From: an uncultured Vampirovibrio sp.
Lineage (GTDB): Bacteria; Cyanobacteriota; Vampirovibrionia; Gastranaerophilales; Gastranaerophilaceae
Length of the DNA: 64,000 nucleotides
NCBI GenBank assembly: GCA_910577635.1
Contig: CAJTNR010000001.1
Location: 1-64,000 of the forward strand
Reading direction: 5' to 3'
Shown here: positions 1-6,895 of the stretch, piece after piece
Layout: each line of letters opens with the position of its first letter
Position numbering within the stretch: the stretch's first letter is position 1
Notes under the pieces: generated by a model
What the model was told of the DNA's origin: nothing
Seen by the model: the letters and a program-made list of their open reading frames with translations, nothing else
The model's database searches: none
Made by a program: the position numbers and the translations under genes

Positions 1-41
1 AAGCTTATTAAGAGCTCGATTAAAGAGAAAGCTTTTTTCAT
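1..41 (-). CDS. Type IV prepilin-like protein, N-terminal fragment only
   Basis: Only the first 13 codons lie in the window, reading leftwards from the ATG at 41: MKKAFSLIELLIS. This is the class III (type IV pilin/pseudopilin) signal: a short basic leader, a small residue (Ala, where Gly is more usual) before the cleavage point, then Phe and the conserved Glu at mature position 5 of a hydrophobic stretch. Family knowledge says a prepilin peptidase cleaves before the Phe and methylates it. An AAGGA Shine-Dalgarno (SD) stands 7 nt before the ATG. The rest of the protein is outside the window, so major pilin, minor pilin or type II secretion pseudopilin cannot be told apart. Confidence 0.78.
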   Translation of the reverse strand, partial: MKKAFSLIELLIS

Positions 42-73
42 ACTTTTTTCCTTATTAATTTTTGAATATGTAA

Positions 74-103
74 ATATTACACCAAACTATTGATTGTAGT
101 CAA
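74..103 (-). promoter_or_regulatory. Candidate promoter of the prepilin-like gene
   Basis: Reading on the minus strand, TTGACT (103-98) is followed after 18 nt by TAATAT (79-74). This is a reasonable sigma-70-type -35/-10 pair upstream of the ATG at 41. The -35 lies inside a 6-bp inverted repeat, TATTGA-N6-TCAATA (88-105), which could be an operator for the divergent HTH protein. The operator idea is speculative. Confidence 0.4.
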
Positions 104-125
104 TACCTTTTAATCAATATCTTTA

Positions 126-140
126 TAAAATGTACTAATG
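126..140 (+). promoter_or_regulatory. Leaderless-type -10 box of the XRE-like gene
   Basis: TAAAAT (126-131) lies exactly 6 nt before the ATG at 138 and no SD is present. The same geometry recurs at eight other starts in this window. Confidence 0.45.
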
Positions 141-422
141 AATGACAATGATAGTTTAATAATGGAACAAAAGAAAAAAATTCTATTAAAGGCAATTGGT
201 GAGGTTGTATTTGAAAACAGGTCTACTTTAAACAAAGGAATTAACAAATTTTCCTTTGAATATGACATTGGAAACGGTTTATTATCAAGACTGGAACACG
301 GGACAACCGATACAAAAATTACAACTTTGTGGAAGTTAGCAAATGCCTTTGAAATCAAATTTTCAGACTTTGCAAAATTAATTGAAAAAAAACTTCCTTC
401 TGATTTTAATTTTTATGAATAA
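138..422 (+). CDS. Small XRE-type helix-turn-helix protein
   Basis: A 94-residue protein. Residues about 40-80 fit a Cro/CI (XRE) helix-turn-helix: a segment ending LLSRLEHG, where Ser-Arg-Leu-Glu-x-Gly is the typical recognition-helix end, then TLWKLANAF and a hydrophobic residue before SDF. It would bind DNA as a small transcriptional regulator. The gene is divergent from the prepilin-like gene, so it may regulate that gene, itself, or both. There is no SD; the start at 138 is preferred because a -10-like box sits 6 nt upstream. A second in-frame ATG at 162 is possible. The N-terminal part of the HTH is weak, so the family call is moderate. Confidence 0.7.
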   Translation: MNDNDSLIMEQKKKILLKAIGEVVFENRSTLNKGINKFSFEYDIGNGLLSRLEHGTTDTKITTLWKLANAFEIKFSDFAKLIEKKLPSDFNFYE

Positions 423-423
423 A

Positions 424-453
424 AAAAGATGCCTGTTGATTCAGGCATCTTTT
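424..453. terminator. Bidirectional terminator between the HTH gene and tpiA
   Basis: A 12-bp perfect stem (424-435 with 442-453) with a 6-nt loop. It is flanked by A-rich sequence on the left and T-rich sequence on the right, so it can serve the two convergent genes ending at 422 and 474. Confidence 0.85.
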
Positions 454-473
454 AATAATAAAATTTTAGTTTT

Positions 474-1247
474 TTATGCCATAGCGCCTTTAATTAAATC
501 AACAAAACTATCTGCTTTAAGTGAAGCACCGCCGATTAACCCTCCGTCAATTTCAGGCTGTGCCATTTGTTCAACAATTGTTGAAGGTTTAACAGATCCG
601 CCATATAGAATTCTAATGTTATCTGAAACTTCTTCGTTGTATAGTTCTTTAACAACTTTTCTAATTTCACCAATTGTTCTGTTTGCTTCTTTTGCATCAC
701 AAGACTTTCCAGTTCCGATTGCCCAAATTGGTTCGTATGCAATTACTGATTTTTTAGCATCTTGAGGTGTAATTCCCTTAAAAGCTTTTGTGATTTGATT
801 TTTCAAGTGAGCATCAGTTACTCCTTGTTCTCTTTGATCTAGGGTTTCACCGCAGCAAATAATAGGAATTAAACCTTTGTTTAATATTGCAAGAGCTTTT
901 TGATTAATGAACTCGTCTGTTTCACCAAACATCTGGCGGCGTTCTGAATGACCAATGATAACAAACTTAACATTAAAATCAGCAAGCATATCAAGTGAAA
1001 CTTCACCAGTGTAAGCCCCGCTTGGATTAGGGTTAACGTTTTGCGCACTAAGAGCTATTTTTGGTTCGTTTTTAATTAAATCATAAACTTGCCAAAGGGC
1101 TGTATAAGTAGGCGCAACAATAACTTCGGGCATTTTTTGAATATCAAGCGAGCTAATTGCATATAAGATTCCATCAATTAGTTCTTTTGCTTCAATTTTA
1201 TTGTTGTTCATTTTCCAGTTACCGGCGATAATCGGTCTTCTTGCCAT
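474..1247 (-). CDS. tpiA: Triosephosphate isomerase
   Basis: A 257-residue TIM-barrel enzyme interconverting dihydroxyacetone phosphate and glyceraldehyde 3-phosphate in cytosolic glycolysis. Visible signatures are GNWKMN near the N-terminus (substrate Asn and catalytic Lys), IGHSERR (catalytic His), AYEPIWAIGTG (catalytic Glu and start of the mobile loop) and the phosphate-binding ILYGGSVKP and GGLIGGASL. Length is normal for the family. An AAAGGAG SD precedes the ATG at 1247 at good spacing. The sigma-factor gene ends 59 nt upstream on the same strand, so co-transcription is possible. Transcription should end at the hairpin at 424-453. Confidence 0.98.
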   Translation of the reverse strand: MARRPIIAGNWKMNNNKIEAKELIDGILYAISSLDIQKMPEVIVAPTYTALWQVYDLIKNEPKIALSAQNVNPNPSGAYTGEVSLDMLADFNVKFVIIGHSERRQMFGETDEFINQKALAILNKGLIPIICCGETLDQREQGVTDAHLKNQITKAFKGITPQDAKKSVIAYEPIWAIGTGKSCDAKEANRTIGEIRKVVKELYNEEVSDNIRILYGGSVKPSTIVEQMAQPEIDGGLIGGASLKADSFVDLIKGAMA

Positions 1248-1306
1248 AATTTACTCCTTTTATAAATATAAATCTTTCAACAGGAGTTATTGTAACATAA
1301 AAAAAA

Positions 1307-2134
1307 TTAAACAATAGATTTATTTAAACGCTCGGATCTGTTTGTGCTTAATATATTTCTTAATTTCATAATAGCCTGAGCGTGCAGCTGACAAACACGG
1401 GATTCTGATATACTAATTGCTTCACCGATTTCTTTTAAGGTCATATTCTCATGGTAATAAAGAATAAGAAGGGTGCGCTCTCGCTCCGGCAGTTTTTTTA
1501 GGGCATTTGTAAGTTCTTGTTTGGTATCAAGTTGTTCCATTTTTTCTTCAGGACGTCTTGATGAGTTTTTATCCTCAATTGTATCAATAATTTCAACACT
1601 GTCTTCGCTTGTTCCTTTTTTATCGTAAATTGAGTTAATATTGAAATCGCTTGACAAAATTTCTGTAATTTTTACTTCGGGCAATCCGAGAACATCTGCA
1701 ATTTCTTTTGTTGTCGGGGGTCTTCCTATTTGTTGTTTTAATCTTTCTGTTGCAATTTTTATTTCTTTAATTTTTCTTCTCATTGTTCTTGGAAGAATAT
1801 CGCAAGAGCGGATTTTATCAATAATTGAGCCTCTTATTCTCATAAGAGCGTAGGATTCAAATTTTGCACCTTTATTAGGATGATACTTTTCAATAGCATC
1901 AATAAGACCTTCAATTCCAAAAGAGACTATATCTTCAAAAGCAAAACTTGTCGGGATATTTACTTTAATTCTTCCGACAACATATCTTGCAAGGTAGATA
2001 TATTGCACAATAAGTTTGTTTCTTATTGTTTTATTGCTTCTATCACTAAAGTATTGTTCCCAAAGCTTTTCTAATTCTTCGTCTTGCAATCTGGCTATTT
2101 TTTTATATGAATCAATGTCTTGGGTCTGACTCAT
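1307..2134 (-). CDS. FliA/WhiG-family RNA polymerase sigma factor
   Basis: A 275-residue sigma factor of the sigma-28 (FliA/WhiG/SigD) group. Region 2 is about residues 35-115 (FEDIVSFGIEGLIDAIEKY, then the -10-binding YALMRIRGSIID), with the family-typical R-S-x-D-x-L-P-R link into region 3. Region 3 is about 120-165 and region 4 about 205-260 (LPERERTLLILYYHENMTLKEIG, then the recognition helix SESRVCQLHAQA). Region 1.1 is absent, as expected. It would direct polymerase to a dedicated promoter set. In other bacteria this group drives flagellar, motility or developmental genes; none lies in this window, so its regulon here is unknown. No anti-sigma gene is adjacent. Confidence 0.93.
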   Translation of the reverse strand: MSQTQDIDSYKKIARLQDEELEKLWEQYFSDRSNKTIRNKLIVQYIYLARYVVGRIKVNIPTSFAFEDIVSFGIEGLIDAIEKYHPNKGAKFESYALMRIRGSIIDKIRSCDILPRTMRRKIKEIKIATERLKQQIGRPPTTKEIADVLGLPEVKITEILSSDFNINSIYDKKGTSEDSVEIIDTIEDKNSSRRPEEKMEQLDTKQELTNALKKLPERERTLLILYYHENMTLKEIGEAISISESRVCQLHAQAIMKLRNILSTNRSERLNKSIV

Positions 2135-2222
2135 TATGGCTTATTTTCCTGTATCCCTCGTGGTCTAATTAATAATATTTTCTAAAAACCAAAGTTTTGT
2201 GTCATCATCTATATACACGAAG

Positions 2223-2639
2223 CTATTGCTTGACTGTTAGGTTTTTGTTTATTATTTGTTTTGATTTTTCGACATTCTTCATTTTTTTGTCAATGTCTTT
2301 AATTTCTTTTTTTAGAATTTTGCAATTAGAAATTGCCTTTTCTTTTTCACTCAATGCTTCGTTGTACTTGGAAGTCAAAACCGCAAGTTCTTGTCTTAGT
2401 TCAACCTGGGCATCGTCAAGATTGATCAAGGCTTCGTTGAATTTTTGTTCTTTTATTGTAGCGCTTGCTTTATAAGTATTAACATTGGAAACCTGTTTCA
2501 CTGTTGTTTTGGGCTGTGGTTTAACCATTGGCGCAAGTTTAACTTCTGTTGCACTGTCCATTGAATCAAAGGCAGTTGCTGCAAAAACAGTAGTTGTTGA
2601 TAGAATAATTGAAAGTGTTATAAAAAAATACTTTTTCAT
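2223..2639 (-). CDS. Secreted coiled-coil protein of unknown function
   Basis: A 138-residue protein. Residues 1-20 form a Sec signal peptide ending TVFA-A. A low-complexity stretch rich in Val, Lys, Pro and Gln follows (to about residue 60). From about residue 60 a long Glu/Lys-rich heptad-like region (ELRQELAVLTSKYNEAL and onward) indicates a coiled coil. It is probably periplasmic or surface-exposed. A clear SD (AAGGGGAAG) precedes the ATG at 2639. It stands between the sigma-factor gene (same strand, 88 nt downstream) and the divergent ZIP transporter. No family was recognised. Confidence 0.75.
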   Translation of the reverse strand: MKKYFFITLSIILSTTTVFAATAFDSMDSATEVKLAPMVKPQPKTTVKQVSNVNTYKASATIKEQKFNEALINLDDAQVELRQELAVLTSKYNEALSEKEKAISNCKILKKEIKDIDKKMKNVEKSKQIINKNLTVKQ

Positions 2640-2757
2640 TAAAAACTTCCCCTTTTTTTTTAATTACCATATTAATTTTATTTTACTGTAGAGTGGGTTT
2701 TTCGGTCAAATGTTATTAGAATAATTACTCTTTTTATTTGATTTAATTTTTTCATTG

Positions 2758-2772
2758 TATAATAAAACTATG
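2758..2772 (+). promoter_or_regulatory. Leaderless-type -10 box of the ZIP transporter gene
   Basis: A perfect TATAAT (2758-2763) lies exactly 6 nt before the ATG at 2770, so transcription should begin at or beside the start codon. No SD is present. This argues against a TTG start at 2755. Confidence 0.65.
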
Positions 2773-3609
2773 AATGAATCTTATCTACTTCCTTTAATAC
2801 TATCGACTTTAGCCGGGTTATCCACCGTTTTGGGCGGTTTTGTGACGTTTTTTATCAAAGAAAACTCCCTTAAGTTCCTCTCTTTTGGTCTTGGGCTATC
2901 TGCTGGAGTTATGCTTTTTATCTCTTTAGTTGATTTGTATCCTGAGGCATTGGAGCTAATCAAGAATCAATTGGGTGAAAAATTTGCAATTCTTGCAATT
3001 GTTTTTTTTGGAATTGGAATGCTGGTTGCTGTTTTAATTGACTTTTTTATCCCTGACCACCTGCAGGGGCAAATGTTTAACAAACAAATCGGGGCAAATG
3101 AAAAACATATTGACAGTACTGACTGCAAAGAGGATGAAAATGCTCCTATTTCAATAGGAAAAATTAAAAGAGCGGGAGTTTTAACGGCGATTGTTGTTGC
3201 AGTGCACAATTTTCCCGAAGGGCTTGCAACTTTTTTTACAACAAGTCAGAACCTTATGCTTGGAGTTGGAATTGTTTTTGCAATTGCTATTCATAATATT
3301 CCTGAGGGAATGGCAATATCAATCCCTGTTTATCAAGCAACGCATTCTAAAAGAAAAGCTTTTTTGTATTCTTTTCTATCAGGAATGGCAGAACCAGTAG
3401 GCGGGGTTTTTGGGTTTTTTATAATTAAAACAATATTTCCTAATATGTGTTTAGGGTTATTGTTTTCTTTAGTGGCGGGGATTATGACCTATATTTCAAT
3501 TGATACCCTGCTTCCTTTATCAAAAGACTATGATACCGGTCATTATTCAATCAGCGGTGTAGTTTTAGGAATTCTAATAATGGGATGTGCTTTAATTATG
3601 CTTGATTAG
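2770..3609 (+). CDS. ZIP-family divalent metal transporter
   Basis: A 279-residue inner-membrane protein with about eight transmembrane segments. It imports zinc or a related divalent cation into the cytoplasm. The two ZIP signature helices are visible: AVHNFPEGLATF and AIHNIPEGMAIS, whose His, Asn, Pro-Glu-Gly residues form the binuclear metal site. The loop between TM3 and TM4 carries acidic and His residues, as in the ZupT/GufA branch. The ATG at 2770 is chosen because a perfect -10 box lies 6 nt upstream; the in-frame TTG at 2755 would lie upstream of the predicted transcription start. The 3' end overlaps the convergent radical-SAM gene by 4 bp with no terminator between them. Confidence 0.93.
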   Translation: MNESYLLPLILSTLAGLSTVLGGFVTFFIKENSLKFLSFGLGLSAGVMLFISLVDLYPEALELIKNQLGEKFAILAIVFFGIGMLVAVLIDFFIPDHLQGQMFNKQIGANEKHIDSTDCKEDENAPISIGKIKRAGVLTAIVVAVHNFPEGLATFFTTSQNLMLGVGIVFAIAIHNIPEGMAISIPVYQATHSKRKAFLYSFLSGMAEPVGGVFGFFIIKTIFPNMCLGLLFSLVAGIMTYISIDTLLPLSKDYDTGHYSISGVVLGILIMGCALIMLD

Positions 3610-5018
3610 CATTTTTTAACCAGCTTTAGAAAAGCATCATAATAACTTTTGAATTTTGCAATAGAATCAATTTTTGACACCATTTTAAGAATATATCGTG
3701 CTCTTAGATAGTAGTTTTTGTTGAATTTTTTATTATACTCAAAAAGCTCCTGTGCGCTTAGTTCATAACTTCTAACGCAAGGGAAAACATAAGGTTTTTC
3801 ATAATTAATTTCCCCAAGACGGTTTTTTTCAGCATAGTTATAGAATTTTGTTCCAATGAGAGCTGCTGCTGTGTAAAAACTTGCAAATTCAGTGTTTAGC
3901 TCTTTTGCAAAGCTATATGTTTTTTCAATTGTTTCTTTGGTTTCCCAGGGGAGTCCGAGAACATAGTAAGCATAAGTCATAATTTTTGCTTCTTTAATCA
4001 TAGAAACCGCTTTTTTAATTTGTTCAATGGTTGTTTTTTTGCCCATCTTATCCAAAAGCTCCTGTGAGGCACTTTCGATTCCAATTGAAATTAAGTTGCA
4101 GCCGGCCTTTTTCATTAATTGAAGAGTTTCATAATCAAGTGTATCTGCTCTTGTGTTTGTCGAAAAATTAATATTAAGATCTGATTCAATAATTAACCGA
4201 CACAACTTTTGCACCCATATAGAATCGATATTAAAAATATCAGACCAGAAAATAAAGTCTTTAATATTATATTTATTTATGCATTCTTTAATTTCATCAA
4301 CAATAAGTTCAACAGAGCGCAATCTCACATTTGGACCGTTTAGAGGAGTTGCAAGACAGAAAAAACAATGGTTAGGGCAGCCTTTAGAAACCCTAATTAT
4401 AGTTTGGGGTTTTTTTGTATCAGGTCTTGTGTAAAAATTGTTATCGATTAAATCTCTATCTAAAAAAGGCAGGTGGTCAATGTTTTCTTTGAGTTTTCTT
4501 TTTTTGGTCGTAATAATCTTATTATTTGTTTGATAGGTAATTCCTTCAATCTCTTTTAAGTCTTTATATAGGATAATTTCATCAAAAGCTTCTTCAATTT
4601 CTCCAAGGAGTGCTATATCAATCTCGGGATAAGATTGAAGAATTGAATAAGCGCTAAAGTTAAATACCGCTCCTTTAACAATAACAATAGTTTCTTCTAA
4701 AAGCTCCTTCGCTTCTTTAAGGATTGATAAATCTTTATCAATAGTAATTGATGCAACGTTGATTACTAAAAAATCGGGCTTGAAGTCTCTTAAGTCGCGG
4801 ATAAAATCATAAACAGATTCATTGTTTAAGCTATAATCCTTGAATTTTGTTTCATACCCTCTTTTTTTAGCGATAGCGCTCAAGCTCATCATATCAACAG
4901 GAGGCAGGGGAGGAATGATGTTTAAATCTTTAATTGGCTGCTGGCATCTGTCTTCACGGTTCATAATAACCGAAGGGGGATATAGGAAAAATATTTTTTC
5001 TTGTTTTTTTTCTTTCAT
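3606..5018 (-). CDS. B12-binding-domain radical SAM protein
   Basis: A 470-residue protein of the B12-binding/radical SAM (BchE-like) architecture. Residues about 30-160 resemble a cobalamin-binding Rossmann fold (FLVINVASITIDKDLS, then ALLGEIEEAFDEII). Residues about 200-400 are the radical SAM barrel with the [4Fe-4S] ligands in KGCPNHCFFC and the later segments ISIGIESASQELLDKMGK and YVLGLPWETKETI. Such enzymes use SAM radical chemistry for methylations or rearrangements; the substrate is not predictable. The start overlaps the end of the upstream SDR gene by 4 nt, so the two are translationally coupled and probably act on one pathway. Their neighbourhood (csaB, WecA and GT39 genes elsewhere) hints weakly at lipid or cell-wall sugar modification. 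Confidence 0.9.
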   Translation of the reverse strand: MKEKKQEKIFFLYPPSVIMNREDRCQQPIKDLNIIPPLPPVDMMSLSAIAKKRGYETKFKDYSLNNESVYDFIRDLRDFKPDFLVINVASITIDKDLSILKEAKELLEETIVIVKGAVFNFSAYSILQSYPEIDIALLGEIEEAFDEIILYKDLKEIEGITYQTNNKIITTKKRKLKENIDHLPFLDRDLIDNNFYTRPDTKKPQTIIRVSKGCPNHCFFCLATPLNGPNVRLRSVELIVDEIKECINKYNIKDFIFWSDIFNIDSIWVQKLCRLIIESDLNINFSTNTRADTLDYETLQLMKKAGCNLISIGIESASQELLDKMGKKTTIEQIKKAVSMIKEAKIMTYAYYVLGLPWETKETIEKTYSFAKELNTEFASFYTAAALIGTKFYNYAEKNRLGEINYEKPYVFPCVRSYELSAQELFEYNKKFNKNYYLRARYILKMVSKIDSIAKFKSYYDAFLKLVKKC

Positions 5019-5815
5019 TTTTTCTTATTTATTCTTTTTTTTAAAACAAACTTTACAATACTATTAACCATATCCAAAGGAAGAAACCTCGATAGTTTTG
5101 CAATTTTTGCATCAGTACCTATATTATACACAGACTTTGGATTTTTCAATTGAATTATATGTGCGATTTTTTTAGAAGCAAGAATTGGATTCATTGCATG
5201 CAGGGAGTTTTTATTTGCGTTTTTTATTAAGAATTCTTTTTCTTGTTCAAATTTTTTAGTATTTTCAAGCGTTTTTTTATTAAGTTCAATAGAACTTTCC
5301 CAGAATTTTGTTGCAATCGCTCCAGGGCGGATAGAAACAACTTTAATGTTTGATTCAATTGAGTAGCTGTTAAGTAATATATCAGCTGCAGCTTTTGAAA
5401 TGCAATAAGGGGATAAAAAAGGAAAAATCCCGTATCGTGCCATGGAGCTGATATTAATAAGTTTTCCTTTTTTGGATAAATTAGGACACAAGTATTTAAT
5501 TATTCTAACAAGCGCAAAAAGGTTAATATCAAGTTGTTTTTTAAGTTCAAGTTCATCCAATTCAATAACAGCAGATGCAATTGCAATTCCTGTAAAGTTA
5601 ATAATTGTATCAAATTCTATATTTCTAAATTTTTCCTTTAAGTGGATAAAATCCTCAACATTAGATACATCAAGATGAAATTCTCTTACTTTTTCATCAA
5701 TCGGATTAACTCCTCTTGAAGTTGCATAGATATTATAATCAAGTGTTTTTAGCTCCTCAATTGTTCTTTTTGCAAGTTCTGAGGTTGAACCTATAATTAG
5801 AATATTCTTATCCAT
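5015..5815 (-). CDS. Short-chain dehydrogenase/reductase (SDR family)
   Basis: A 266-residue cytosolic oxidoreductase. The N-terminal segment NILIIGSTSELAKRTIEEL is the nucleotide-binding beta-alpha unit (a Gly-Ser-Thr-Ser-Glu-Leu-Ala variant of the classical Gly motif). NFTGIA replaces the usual Asn-Ala-Gly turn. The catalytic triad is visible as ISSMARY (Ser) and PYCISKAAADIL (Tyr-x3-Lys). The substrate is unknown. It heads a two-gene minus-strand operon with the radical-SAM gene (4-nt overlap). There is no SD; a TAGAAT box ends 6 nt before the ATG, predicting a leaderless mRNA. Confidence 0.92.
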   Translation of the reverse strand: MDKNILIIGSTSELAKRTIEELKTLDYNIYATSRGVNPIDEKVREFHLDVSNVEDFIHLKEKFRNIEFDTIINFTGIAIASAVIELDELELKKQLDINLFALVRIIKYLCPNLSKKGKLINISSMARYGIFPFLSPYCISKAAADILLNSYSIESNIKVVSIRPGAIATKFWESSIELNKKTLENTKKFEQEKEFLIKNANKNSLHAMNPILASKKIAHIIQLKNPKSVYNIGTDAKIAKLSRFLPLDMVNSIVKFVLKKRINKKK

Positions 5816-5827
5816 AATAATATTCTA
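5813..5827 (-). promoter_or_regulatory. Leaderless-type -10 box of the SDR gene
   Basis: On the minus strand TAGAAT (5827-5822) is followed by 6 nt and the ATG at 5815. No SD is present. Confidence 0.6.
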
Positions 5828-5863
5828 ATTAGAAAAAATAAAAATGTACAGTCAAAATTTTTA

Positions 5864-5881
5864 TGTTATAAATAAACTATG
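5864..5881 (+). promoter_or_regulatory. Leaderless-type extended -10 box of csaB
   Basis: TGT followed by TATAAA (5867-5872) forms an extended -10 ending 6 nt before the ATG at 5879. There is no SD. It faces the equally leaderless SDR promoter across a 63-bp divergent gap. Confidence 0.65.
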
Positions 5882-6895
5882 ACAAAAGTTCTTGTATCAG
5901 GTTATATTGGTTTTAATAATTTTGGAGATGAGGCAATTTTTAAGGTTTTATCGAATCATCTAAAAACCTTAGGATTTGATGTCAGCGTTTTGTGTAATAA
6001 TAAAAAACTGGTTAGAAAAACTTATAATGTTAAAACATACAACTACAAAAAACCCCTGCAGATTATAAAAGCGATTCTTTCCTGTGATATTCTTATTTCA
6101 GGAGGAGGAAGTTTATTACAGAACAAAACAAGCAATAAAAGTTTGGTTTATTATCTTTTAATTATTTTTCTATCCAAACTTTTTTTAAAGAAAGTTTTAA
6201 TATTCGCTCAAGGTATCGAACCTGTTAATGGAGCTTTTTTTGAGTTTTTACTTAAGACCATATTAAAAAGAGCTGATTATATTTGTGTTAGGGATCAAAA
6301 AAGCGTTGATTATTTAAATAAGCTAAAAATCAACTCAACTCTAAACTCTGACCCTGTTTATTCTTTAGTTGAATCGGTTGATATTGAAAAAGAAAAAACA
6401 GGACTTGTGGTTCAGCTAAGGGATTCGAAGAATCTATCACAAGATTTTTTGGACAATCTTGCTTTATCAATCAGCCGTTATTATAGAAAAAAAGTTAGTG
6501 TTTTTTGTTTTGAAAAAGAAATAGATGAAAAAGTTTGTCTTGAGTTTGTTTCAAAGTTAAAAAAGCACAATATTGACTGTCAATATTTATCTGATAAATC
6601 GATTCTTGAAACAATTGAAGTTATAAATAAGGCTGAGTTTTTAATCGGTATGAGACTTCATTCTCTAATTTGTGCTGTTTCGCTTAAAACAAAGCCATTA
6701 GGGATTATTTATGATGAAAAAATTAAAACTCTTGCTTGTGAATTGAATCTTGAAGCAATTGATTTAGTTAATTATTCTAATCTTGATAGTAAAATCAGCG
6801 ATTTTTTTAATAATCATTCAAACAAGACCCTTGCCCCAAGGAGTTTCAATTGGGAATGTATCGATAGTTTTTTTAAGGAGAAAAAGTTATGTTAG
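5879..6895 (+). CDS. csaB: CsaB-type polysaccharide pyruvyl transferase
   Basis: A 338-residue protein of the polysaccharide pyruvyl transferase family. It starts GYIGFNNFGDEA, the typical CsaB entry, and has DILISGGGSLLQ and FAQGIEP in the first Rossmann-like half and EFLIGMRLHSLI in the second. Family members add pyruvyl ketals to cell-wall or envelope polysaccharide, which in other bacteria can anchor S-layer proteins. The acceptor here is unknown. It opens a plus-strand run and its 3' end overlaps the his fusion gene by 7 nt. The his gene's SD lies inside csaB, so the genes are tightly coupled although the pathways look unrelated. Confidence 0.88.
   Translation: MTKVLVSGYIGFNNFGDEAIFKVLSNHLKTLGFDVSVLCNNKKLVRKTYNVKTYNYKKPLQIIKAILSCDILISGGGSLLQNKTSNKSLVYYLLIIFLSKLFLKKVLIFAQGIEPVNGAFFEFLLKTILKRADYICVRDQKSVDYLNKLKINSTLNSDPVYSLVESVDIEKEKTGLVVQLRDSKNLSQDFLDNLALSISRYYRKKVSVFCFEKEIDEKVCLEFVSKLKKHNIDCQYLSDKSILETIEVINKAEFLIGMRLHSLICAVSLKTKPLGIIYDEKIKTLACELNLEAIDLVNYSNLDSKISDFFNNHSNKTLAPRSFNWECIDSFFKEKKLC

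Noticed and set aside
382..765. 127-codon plus-strand open frame over the tpiA 3' end
   Set aside because: It crosses a strong terminator and lies antisense to conserved tpiA residues.
2755..2769. TTG start five codons upstream of the ZIP transporter ATG
   Set aside because: It lies on top of the TATAAT box and upstream of the predicted transcription start.
3606..6895. SDR, radical SAM and csaB as one natural-product cluster
   Set aside because: csaB is on the opposite strand with its own promoter, and no carrier-protein, NRPS, PKS or precursor-peptide gene is present.
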